Assembly: GCA_021731325.1 (NCBI GenBank)
Contig: JAKFXP010000069.1
Coordinates: forward strand, 1 to 11,289
Source of the DNA: Parcubacteria group bacterium
GTDB lineage: Bacteria; Patescibacteriota; Minisyncoccia; Phycocordibacterales; UBA12088
Direction of reading: 5' to 3'
Length of the DNA stretch: 11,289 bases
Each line of letters begins with the position of its first letter. Position 1 is the first letter of the stretch. The notes beneath the pieces were generated by a model. The model searched no databases. It was not told where the DNA came from and was given only the letters and a program-made list of their open reading frames with translations. Both the position numbers and the translations under genes were made by a program. Of this stretch, positions 1-10,400 are shown piece after piece.

Positions 1-1250
1 TGATGCTCGCACAACCCGTATATGTTTCGTTTGCTATGGAGCTTACTCCGGAGCAAGGGGGAACGACGGTCGAGGCGGTGGCGGAGAGTACCGTACCGGA
101 GACCAGTGAACCAGAACTCCTCGTTGAAGAGGTGCCCGTGAGTGAGTCGGTGGTAGAAGAGATGTCTCAAACCGAGACCTCTGTATCGGATGTTGTTGCA
201 ACGAGTACAGAGGTCATACCAGAAGCTCCAGTCGCTACGAGTAGTGCTGAGGTGATTGTTGCAACCACGAGTAGCAGTACCTCTAGTGCTGACTCTGCTC
301 CAAGTGGGTCTGATGTAGATACGTCTGAAGTCGCGTCCACTACGGATGAGGTAGCATCTTCAACCGAAGACGAGGCACCTACCGAAGCGCCGGTCATCGT
401 GTCTCAAAATCCTACCAACAAGTACGTGTTCGGTGAAGGTGACTGTACGGTAGTTGCAGACGGCGAGTTCTACTGTGTTGCGGCGGGGGCTACGCGTCAG
501 ACAACCGGTGATCCCCGTGTGTATGCCGAAAAAGATCGGGAAGGGGATCGGGAGATATTTTATTTTGATGGGGTAGATGTCCAGCGTGTTACCAATAACG
601 GCTACGATGATTTCGCCCCGGTCTTTGATGAGGTGACCAAGCGTATTGTGTGGCAGTCGACGATTAGTGATCGTATCCAGATTATGGTACATGAGCTTGA
701 GACTAATACCACTCGCCAGATTACAACCGGACGCCACAACAGTAGTAATCCCGATATTGCGGGCGACCTGGTCGTATGGCAAGAGTGGGTGGAAACAAAC
801 TGGGAGGTGATGCAAACTAACGTCAATAATACCGGCGCCCCTTTTGAAATCAAGCAATTAACCGACAATGCAGTGCATGACATGTTCCCCCAGCTCTATG
901 AGGGGTTGATTACCTGGCAGCGTGAAAAGGGTGATTCATGGGAGGTGGTACTGTACGATCAGAAGACCGCCACGACCCGTGCACTTGAAAAAAATGAAAA
1001 TACCAAATACGAAAACCCTCGATTCGTGCTTATGTTTGATAGTACGCATGACAATGGCGATGTAGAAACGATAGGCTACGACCTTGAGTCGGGAGACATG
1101 ATGGAATTGGGTACCAAGGCAAACCGCGATCCGTTCGTACCCGCAACTCCCAAAGATGAAGTGCCTGATGTGCCCGTGCAGTCGAATGCGAGTTCAACCA
1201 TGGTGAAGATTAGTAAAGATGATGACTCTGACCCTGGTACCGGTATCTAA
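1..1250 (+). CDS. Secreted TolB/WD40-like beta-propeller protein, probably 5'-truncated by the window edge
   Basis: The frame is open from the left edge. The first in-window ATG is at base 3, and numbering here uses it as residue 1. Residues 1-11 (MLAQPVYVSFA) look like the end of a signal peptide, with cleavage before MELTPEQ. No basic n-region or full hydrophobic core is present, so the true start probably lies upstream. Residues 13-130 are a low-complexity linker of Glu, Ser, Thr, Val and Ala. Cys148 and Cys158 flank a short GDCTVVADGEFYC element that could form a disulfide. Residues about 183-380 contain five imperfect blades, with strand motifs ending in IVWQ (219), VVWQ (260) and ITWQ (306) and 'xQIT/QLT' turns. 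These resemble TolB/PD40-type propellers, especially the family with the repeated NPDIxGDxVVWQ pattern. The last two blades are degenerate. The tail (392-415) is Ser- then Asp-rich, with no membrane anchor. It probably acts outside the cytoplasm in binding or scaffolding; no catalytic motif is visible. It ends 3 bases before the giant gene, so the two are probably co-transcribed. Confidence 0.92.
   Translation, partial: MLAQPVYVSFAMELTPEQGGTTVEAVAESTVPETSEPELLVEEVPVSESVVEEMSQTETSVSDVVATSTEVIPEAPVATSSAEVIVATTSSSTSSADSAPSGSDVDTSEVASTTDEVASSTEDEAPTEAPVIVSQNPTNKYVFGEGDCTVVADGEFYCVAAGATRQTTGDPRVYAEKDREGDREIFYFDGVDVQRVTNNGYDDFAPVFDEVTKRIVWQSTISDRIQIMVHELETNTTRQITTGRHNSSNPDIAGDLVVWQEWVETNWEVMQTNVNNTGAPFEIKQLTDNAVHDMFPQLYEGLITWQREKGDSWEVVLYDQKTATTRALEKNENTKYENPRFVLMFDSTHDNGDVETIGYDLESGDMMELGTKANRDPFVPATPKDEVPDVPVQSNASSTMVKISKDDDSDPGTGI
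39..405 (+). other. Low-complexity acidic Ser/Thr/Val linker of the propeller protein
   Basis: This segment encodes roughly residues 13-135 of the first gene. It is almost entirely Glu, Ser, Thr, Val, Ala and Pro, with runs such as VATTSSSTSSADSAPSG and ASTTDEVASSTEDEAP. No fold is expected. It would act as an extended stalk between the exported N-terminus and the propeller. The composition matches cell-surface linkers of CPR bacteria (family knowledge), and the Ser/Thr density would allow glycosylation (inference). Confidence 0.8.
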
Positions 1251-1256
1251 TCTATG
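1236..1256 (+). promoter_or_regulatory. Gene junction with same-frame stop, 3-nt gap and start, without a Shine-Dalgarno
   Basis: The TAA at 1248-1250 is followed by TCT and then ATG at 1254-1256. The 20 bases upstream of the ATG (gaccctggtaccggtatcta) contain no AGGAGG-like sequence, and there is no room for a promoter outside coding sequence. The second gene is therefore most simply translated by termination-reinitiation coupling. Alternative in-frame starts at 1278 and 1344 also lack a clear ribosome binding site, so proximity to the stop decides the start call. Confidence 0.6.
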
Positions 1257-1499
1257 CACCGACCCATCGTACAAAAAATGCAGGATGCATTGCTCGTCAC
1301 ACTACGGGGTGTTTTTTTGGTCATACGGCACATACGGGTACTCATGCGTAGGTGGTATACGAAGCTCCCTGCGCGCGTACGTGCTCCCATTGCGCGCGTG
1401 GGGGGAGGACGTTTGGCGATTGGTATGAGTGTGCTGGTACTCGGGATTATATTCTGGCCACAAATTTCACTCTTCTTGGGCATTCGTACGGTAGAGGCA
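1254..1499 (+). other. N-terminal export signal of the giant protein, with long Arg-rich n-region
   Basis: Residues 1-54 carry about a dozen Arg/Lys (RRWYTKLPARVRAPIARVGGGR) and a weakly hydrophobic stretch at 12-24. A hydrophobic core follows at about 55-76, then the Val-Glu-Ala site at 80-82. A long basic n-region before the h-region is common in CPR exported proteins (family knowledge). If cleavage does not occur, the segment would serve as a single N-terminal membrane anchor. Met31 (1344) and Met58 (1425) are alternative starts. Met31 would still give a complete signal peptide. Confidence 0.75.
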
Positions 1500-4400
1500 G
1501 AAACGTACCAGATGCAAACCGGGTACTTTGTTGGAGACGGTGCGTCACAAGAGATATCGGGATTAGGGTTCTCGCCGGAACTCGTGATTCTGAAAGCTAA
1601 TGACGCGTCGGGTGTTGGTGCTATATTCAAAACAACTGCCATGCCGCAGGCAAATACTGCGTTTCTGTCAGGTGCAACAGCAGATGATACCACTGGTCTC
1701 ATTACCTTTACTGATGATGGGTTTCGCGTGTCAGGACTCAATGCTAATACCGCAAATGCGCGCTACACCTGGATTGCATTTACGGGCAGTGACTGTAGTG
1801 CAACGGGGCAGTTTTGTGTGGGGGCGTATACCGGTACTGGCGCAGGGACACAAGCGGTTACTTCGGTCGGATTTCAACCCGACCTGGTGTTAACGAAGCG
1901 CAACGGTGCAACGGCGCCCAACTGGCGTTCAAGCGCCATGGGGTCAAACGTAGGTCAATCGTTTATTGCTGCAGTACAAAACGGTACGGGTGCCTTCTTC
2001 ACCACTCTTGATGCAACTGGCTTTACGGTAGGAGCAACCAATAATGCAGCAAGTACGTACTACTATGTTGCGTTCAAAGAGGTGGCAGGGGTGATTGATG
2101 TAGGTACCTATACCGGTAATACGACAGATAACCGAGATATTACCGGAGTCGGATTTGTACCCGATTTTGTGTTCGGTAAAAACGCAAACACTGCTGATGC
2201 GGGAGTGTACAGTGTGTCTGAATCGTACGGGGACAATACGAGTTTGTTTACCGACGCCGCCAACGTCGTAAACTCGATTCAGCTGTTGCAGTCCGACGGG
2301 TTTCAGGTGGGTACTAGTGCGAGTGCAAACGGTAATACGAATACCCACTACTATGCTGCATTTGGAGGCGCTGCTGATCATTCGGCAGCAGGTACCTTTA
2401 GTACCATTTCGGGAACGTATACGGGAACGGGAGCGCCACAGGTGATTGGGAATTTACCCTTTGCACCAGACCTTGTGATTATCAAAGCAAGCACCACTCA
2501 AAACGGTGTATTTCGTACCCGCATGATGGCGGGAGATTCTACTGCCAATCTCGATAGTGCAGTGGCAAACTTTGCGAGTGGTATTACTACCTTAAGCCCC
2601 ACTAGTTTCGCGGTAGGTACGTCCACGCAGGTAAACGGCAGTGGTACCATCTACCACTGGACTGCCTACGGTAACGCCTGGAATCCTGATACGAATACGG
2701 GGGCATCTGACTTTACGATTGGAGCATACTATGGGAACGGTATTGATAACCAGGATATTACACGTCTCCCATTCCAGCCGGATTTTGTGGCAACAAAGCG
2801 TAGTGGTGCTACGGCTGGTGCATGGCGCACCTCCGAACATACAGGAGACGTGTCGAGCTTTTATGCTGCAACGGCAGAAGCGGCAAACAACATCCAGGCA
2901 CTGAACTCGGACGGGTTCGAAATTGGTACTTCGACTAACGCCAATGTCGCCGCAAACCTGTATTGGTATTTTGCATTTGCAACGGGTACTAATTTTGAGG
3001 TAGGCACCTATACGGGTACGGGGGCTACCACTACCAAGACCATGTCGTTTCAGCCGGATCACCTCTGGGTAAAAAGCACCTCGACGGTGCGGGGAGTCAT
3101 GAGTACCACGTATATGTCGCAAGCGGGAAGTACGTCTGCGCCATTTATCAACGTGGCACCGATTAGTTTTGCAATCACTGGACTTACGCCCACCGGGTTT
3201 TCTATTGGGGCAGGTGCAGAAGTAAACACCAATACGGCAGTGTATCGCTATGCGGGATGGAATACCAATGCCGCAACTACGTCACCTGCAGCATACCAAA
3301 TGCAAACGGGATACTTTGTGGGTAATGGTGGTAACAAAAAAATATCAGGCCTCGGGTTTACGCCTGACCTTATCATACTTAAATCTGACAGCAATACGAC
3401 GGCTACGGTCTTTAAGACGAGCGCGATGCCACAAACATCGACAGCATATCTCGGTGCGGCAACGGCAGATGCCAGCCTTATCGCGATTGAGCAGGATGGA
3501 TTTAGTATCATTGGTACGGCAAATACCTCAAACGTATCGTATACCTGGATTGCGTACGGGGGAAGTGATTGTAGTGCGACCGGTGAGTTTTGTGTGGGTA
3601 CCTATTCGGGTACCGGAGGTGCAACACAAGCGATTACCTCGGTAGGGTTTCAACCTGATCTCGTGTGGACGAAGCGCGCAAGCGCCGTTGCGGCAAACTG
3701 GCGCAGTAGCTCAATGGGAGTAAATGCTGGTCAATATTTTACGGCAACGACACAAGACACGACCGGCACGTTTTTCACCACCATTAATGCAACGGGCTTT
3801 ACCGTAGGAGCAACCAATAATGCAACGGTGCCGTACTATTATGTTGCATTTAAGGAGGTTGCTGGATTCGTAGATGTTGGCACATACACCGGAAATGTGA
3901 CAGATAACACCAACATCACCGGGGTAGGATTTGTACCCGATTTTGTGTTTATAAAAAATGCCAATGCCGGTACGCCGGTAGCAGGGGTTATGAATGTGAC
4001 CGAGTCAAACGGAGATAACTCAAGTTTGTTTACTGCAACAGCTAATGCCGTAGATTCGATACAAGCGTTGCAGTCAGATGGCTTTCAGGTGGGTGCTGGA
4101 TCCGCTGCAAACGGCAGCGGTAACACACTCTACTACGCGGCATTTGGGGGAGCGGTCGATAAAACATCATCAGGAACTTTTACCATGAAGACGGGTTCGT
4201 ACGTCGGCACGGGCCACACGCGCACTATCGACAATATTGGTTTTGCACCCGACCTCGTAATTGTTAAAGCCTCAACCACCCAAAACGGTGCATTCCGTAC
4301 GCGTATGATGGCGGGAGATTCTACCGCAAACCTCGATAGCGCAGCCACTAACTTTGTGGCCGGTATCACTTCACTCAATCCGGATGGTTTTACGCTCGGC

Positions 4401-7400
4401 ACCTCGGCACAGGTGAATAGTAGTGGAGTTACCTACTACTACGTAGCGTATGGGAATGCATGGAATCCGGATACCAACCGTGGTTCAGCAGATTTGGTAA
4501 CGGGTATGTACTATGGAAATGGTCTTGACGGTCGAGATATTCTTCGTCTTCCATTTCAACCTGATCTCATCAGTATTAAACGAAACGGCGCCACTGCGGG
4601 TACGTGGCGCACCTCAGAACATGTTGGGGATCTCTCAAGTTTTTTTGCTGCAACGGCTGATGCAGCAAACAACGTACAAGCACTCAATGCAGACGGGTTT
4701 GACGTCGGTACCGCTGCAAACGTAAATACGGCTGCCAATCTGTACTGGTACTTTGCATTTGCAACCGGTACTAATTTTGCGGTGGGTACGTACAGCGGTA
4801 CGGGTGCAAATCAAAATATCACTACTCCGTTCGAGCCGGATCATGTCTGGGTGAAGCAGACCGGGGCAACGCGTGGCGTGTTGCGTACCGACTATTTCAC
4901 CGGCTCAACTTCGGCGCCCTTTATCAACGTTGCGCCGATACAGAATGCGGTGACCGGATTTAGTACGTCGAGTTTTGCTGTGGGGACTGCTGCCGAAGCA
5001 AACACGAGTGGTGCCAACAACTACCGCTATGCAGTCTGGCGTGCACAGTCGATTGACCAGATGCACTATCACGTTAGAAACGACGACGACACCGAAACCG
5101 ATGCAACCTCTGCGACGGCGGGTGTCGAAGATACCCCGTACAGCGGCGCACGCGAAATGGTGCCAATCCGCCTGCGTGTTGGTCTTTCAAACGAAAGTGC
5201 AACGACCTCTATTCCGCATTCGTTCCGCCTTGAGTATGGGCAAAAAAATGGCACTTGTGCGGCGGTGTCGTCGTGGACGCGGGTAGGGGACGCGGACGGT
5301 GCGTGGGATATGTATGATTCTTCCAACCTAACCGATGGAAACAATACAACAAACATTAGTACGACTACGGGAGGCGTATCAGATGAAAATGTCACATTTC
5401 TTTCCACAAATAGTGGAGTCAAAGATACCTCGGATCAAGTGGGCGCGCTCACCCTGCTACCCACCAATTTTGTAGACCTTGAGTATGCGATTGCTGCGAC
5501 AGCAGAGGCGATCGACGAAACAGAATATTGTTTCCGCGTAACTGATGCGGGAGTGCCGATATCGTCGTATTCGATCTATGGCGAGGTACAATTTAAGGTA
5601 CATCTGTTTGCGACCTCAACGGGAAGTCAGATTACAACGATTGATGTGCCGAGCGCCAACACGCACACGGGAGGCGCGTTTGTGATACAAGATCTCGAAA
5701 CAGGGGCTGCACATACGGTGACCGACGTTACACTCACCGAAGTGGGTACGGTTGATGCGTCGTCGAGTTTGGATAATATCAAAGTGTATTATGAATACGA
5801 CACGAGTGCGCCCTACGACTGTAGTAGCGAAAGTTATGGGGGAGGGGAGACCCAGTTTGGGGTGACCGACACGGATGGATTTTCGGCACCAAACGGCACG
5901 GTGTCATTTGCCGGGTCGATACAAGCCTCCACGACGCAGTCTATTTGTTTGTATCCGGTCATGGATGTACTTTCGAGTGCGCTCTCCGGACAAACGATCG
6001 ATGTGACGATAGCGACGAGTGCAACTGATGTGCTCGCCTCGTCGGGGGATATTGTGCGCGGGGTAGATCCAATCAACATAACCGCAAGTACCACCCTTCA
6101 AGATGACCTACTGACCCAAGTTCACTACCATATACGCAATGACGATGGCTCTGAATCAGGTGCAACAAGTGCAACCGGGGGAGTTGAAGATACTGAATAC
6201 GTTGGTATGCAGGCAAGCACTCCCCAGCGGATACGTATCGAAGTATCAAACGAAGGAGCGACCACTTCACCGGGTACCCAATATCGTCTTGAGTATGGGC
6301 AAAAAAATGGCACTTGTGCGGCGGCGTCGTGGACAGACGTAGGGGCAGGGGGAGGAGCGTTTGATATGTTCAACTCGACCAATCTCACCGACGGCAACGA
6401 TACTACCAACATCGCCGAGGCGACAGGAGGTGTGACGGATGAGAATAGTACCTTCAAGACTCCAAATGCGGGGGTAAAAGAAACGTCGTCACAGACCGGG
6501 TCATTGGTGGTTTCTGAAAGTGAATACGTCGAACTCGAGTATTCCATACAAGCTACGGGCAGTGCAACAGCGGGAACCACGTACTGTTTTAGACTCACCG
6601 ATGCGGGTACGGCGCTCAAAGCGTATAGCGTATATCCTGAGATGACCATGTTCTCTGATGTGTTGGTGAGCGCGTTGGGTACCCAGTCGGCACTGGCCGT
6701 TTCGCCGGGAGTGGATCAACCTATCGGTGGGGCATTTGTACTCAAAGAGCAGCTTGCAAGCCGCACTATCACGGGCATCACCATTGCAGAAACCGGAAGT
6801 ATCAATGCACTTACCGATCTTTCAAATGTGCGCTTGTACTACGATCTCGACACCTCCGCACCATACGACTGCAGTAGTGAAAGTTATGTGGGTGGGGAAT
6901 CTTCGTTTGGGAGCGCGACAAGTAGTTTTTCTGCGGCCAACGGTACGGCAGTATTCGCTGGTTCGGTGGGGATATCCACTACTTCAACAATGTGCCTGTA
7001 TCCGGTACTTGATGTTGATGCGAGTGCGAATGCACTTGATACTATTGATATCGAGATTACCAATCCAGGCACCGAAGTAACGGTGTCGAGCGGTACGGTG
7101 AGTCCTACTAGCGTGATTGCTATTACGGGTTCGACGACGGTCGAAAAATTGCAGGTTACGCAAACACACTACCACTTTAGAAATGATGATGGCAGTGAGT
7201 CGGGTGCAACGAGTGCAACCGCTGGCGTCGAAGATACGCCGATTACCAACCGTAATCGCAATGAGCCTGTGCGTATACGAGTTGAGGTAAGTAAGGGGGG
7301 TACCACGGCAAGTACGCCGACCAAGTTTGGTCTTGAGTATGCCGAACGGGTGACGAGTTGTGCAGCGGTAGGGAGTTGGACTCCTATTGAGACACCGGAT

Positions 7401-10400
7401 GGCACGTGGGCACTTTCCGATACGAACAATCTTACCAACGGGGGAGATACCACCAATATATCCGTCGGTACCGGCGGTGTGACCGACTCAAACAGTACGT
7501 TTAAGACACCGAACACGGGAGTGCACGACACAAGTGCCACAACCTCAGCGCTTACACTCCTCTCAACCAATTTCCTGGAGCTGGAATATGCCGTCGAACC
7601 CACCGACAATGCGACCTATGGAAGTACCTATTGTTTTCGGGTGACTGCAAATAGTGCAGAAATAGACACGTACACGGTATATCCACAAGCAACTATCAAA
7701 ACGAATCAAGATTTTTATATTCAGCGCGGGGTGAGTACCATTGCAGCAGGGCAAACAACCATCTCGATAACCGCAGGAGCGGAATATACGGCACCTGCCG
7801 CGTCCACCTCTGCATTTATTCGCATCACCAATGCGATGCATACCGGCGCAGGTATAAACGCCGGTGGTGGTAACCAAAATGCGGACAATGTCACCGCGTA
7901 TATTTCAAATCCGAGCAACATAGAGAGCGGTATTACCTTTACTCGTGCCGGCACGACGGGCAACACACGAATTAATTGGGAGATTGTGGAATACATCGGA
8001 CCAGTAGGAGGTGACAATGAGATTACCGTACGAAGCCAGAGCGCACTTACGTATGCCAATGCATCACTCACCGCAACTACCACAGTCGCTGCGGGAGTAG
8101 TGGATGATGCTGATATTGCCGTGTTTATCACCGGTCAAGGCAGTACTGCAACAAATACCACCAACTACCACACGGGTATTTCGACCGCTGCGTGGAACGC
8201 AAGCGCTGATACGGCGAGCGTTACGCGTGGCGCTACGGGCAATATTGCTGCCACGGTAAGTTATGCGGTGGTTGAATTTACCGGACCAAATTGGAAGGTG
8301 CAACGTTCCCAGCACGTGCATGCGGTTGCGGGCGCCATTGAGACAGAAAATATTACGACCGTGAATGACGTGGGACGAGCATTTATCCATGCGCAAAAGC
8401 GTGTTGGAGTAAACCAGGTTGATGAATTTGGGCACCAGGTATGGCTTTCGTCGGCGGGGGTAGTATCATATTCGATTATTTCAACCGCTGCTTCTCCTGC
8501 TACACATGTCTCCGTCGCGTGGGTGATTGAAAACACTCAAACAACGGGTAATCCGATGATTGTGACTCGAAGTGGGGCTAATATAGGTGCTGGAGGCGCT
8601 GAACCTTCTACGTTTTCGATTTCGATTGGCACCACCCTCGATTCGTTGTCTGAGAGTTCAATATTTATGAACATGTGGGGCGCCGGTAATACCACCTCGT
8701 TCCCGCGACCTATCATGGGGGCTACCATCGCTTCGACAACCCACTATGAGTTATGGATCTCTGACACCGGAAGCTCGCGTGACTACCGCACCGAGATTGT
8801 CGAATGGCCCACCGCAGTCCTCACTTTCGAACAAAATTACTATCGATTTTACGATAATAATAATGCACTTGATCCTGTTGATGAATGGCCACCAGGAGGT
8901 GCAATTCTGGGAGAAAATACCGCAATCACTGCGCTTGATGAACCACCAACGACGGGTGATGTAATTCGTATCCGCATGTCCCTGGTACCCCATGGTGCAA
9001 ATATCTCGCGTGAGACGAAGCAGTTCAAGTTGCAATACGGGGTACGTACGAGTGCCTGTACCGCAATCACGACGTGGCTTGATACGGGGGATAGCGCAAG
9101 TACGACCGCACTGTGGCGAGGGTATAACGGGACTCCGTTTGATGGAGAAATTCTTTCTACGAACCCACCCACGGGAGGAGACCTCAATCTTTCGGTAGCG
9201 GATCGGGCGGGGACGTATGAGGAGGCGAATGCTACTGCACTCAATCCCTACAAAGTATTTATCAATGAAAATGTCGAATACGACTGGATACTCGAGGCAA
9301 ACAATGTGGCCGATAAAACGTCCTATTGCTTTAGAATGGTTGAAGATACCGGTACTGAATTTGCACTATATACGTATTATCCGACGCTCACGACCTCTGG
9401 TTTTGAGGTGGAGCAGGGTGATTGGCGGTGGTATACCGACGAAACATCACTGACGCCTACAAGTCCTCTTGCTGCAACCAATACCGCCCCAACCGGAGTT
9501 GGGCCATACGAGGCGCTTAAGCTTCGAGTAAATATAGAAGAGGTGGCAGGGAAGACCGGCAACAATGTAAAGTTCAAGGTACAGTACTCCGAGTTCTCTG
9601 ACTTTAGTGTGGTGAATGATGTGGTCGATTACGATAACTGTACGACCGGATCAAGGTGGTGTTATTTTGACGGAGCGGGTACCGAAAGCGCCACCATCAC
9701 CGCCAAGGTACTTTCGACCGGGGATAGTTGTGTCGGAGGGGTAGGAGCAGGATGCGGTACGCATAATGAATATTCGTACGCACCGGATGTTGTGGGAGAA
9801 TTCGGTACTACAACGACCAATAGTGGTGGGACGGTGGTGAATCTGGCTCACACCTATGATGACCCTATATATATTGTAGAAGCGATTTCGGGAGACTCGG
9901 GAGGTGGGTCGGGCAATCGTCCTGCGGCGGCTATTATTACCGCAACGTCAACGAGTAGCTTTACGGTACGGATACAAGAACCTGATGACGAGCCGGATAC
10001 CCACGGGAATGAACTGGTGGCGTATATCGTGATGGAACGAGGGGCGTATCAATTACCGGATGGGCGACGGGTGGATGTCGGGACGAGGCACACTGCGCAC
10101 TATTATGGCAACGTGGTGGGTGGCGCATCGGATGACGCCTGTACCTTTACGCAGACGTTTACCAACACCCCCGTGGTAGTTTCCTCATTACAGACGAATA
10201 CCAATACCGGTACCCCCGATTTCTTAACCGCATCACAGTCTTCTATTACGACGAATAATTTTGCCTGTGCAATCGAAGTACCTGACGGTGTTACTACCGC
10301 ACCCGGAAGTGCCGAAACGATTGGTTGGATTGCGATTGAAAAAGGTTCGTTTGGTAACAATGGTATTGATATTATTGCGAGTACGACGCCTACGACGATT

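Noticed and set aside
360..857. 165-aa minus-strand open frame
   Set aside because: It is antisense to the linker and propeller blades, which have repeat-level support. No ribosome binding site or domain signature is seen.
1248..1256. Idea that the two genes are one gene split by a nonsense mutation
   Set aside because: The second frame begins with its own basic n-region, hydrophobic core and cleavage-like site, so it is an independent exported product. The shared frame could be chance (1 in 3).
1365..1407. GC-rich stem-loop considered as a transcription terminator
   Set aside because: It has no following T-tract and sits inside a coding region just after the start.
1247..1741. 164-aa open frame on the minus strand across the start of the giant gene
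   Set aside because: It lies fully antisense to a clear export signal and the first repeat domain. Its translation is low in recognisable pattern, and it is one of many such frames produced by the codon bias.
1600..1893. 97-aa plus-strand frame, and other short plus-strand frames in frame 1 (2641-2904, 3250-3645, 6727-7080)
   Set aside because: They overlap the long frame completely, and their start codons have no ribosome binding site.
1506..5048. Regular repeats considered as a CRISPR array or satellite DNA
   Set aside because: The period is about 280-312 bases, the repeats are conserved at protein level more than at DNA level, and the frame is kept throughout.
6125..6649. 174-aa minus-strand open frame, with similar antisense frames at 7169-7609 and 5069-5422
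   Set aside because: The three antisense frames resemble one another only because the sense strand is a repeated module. This is a shadow effect.
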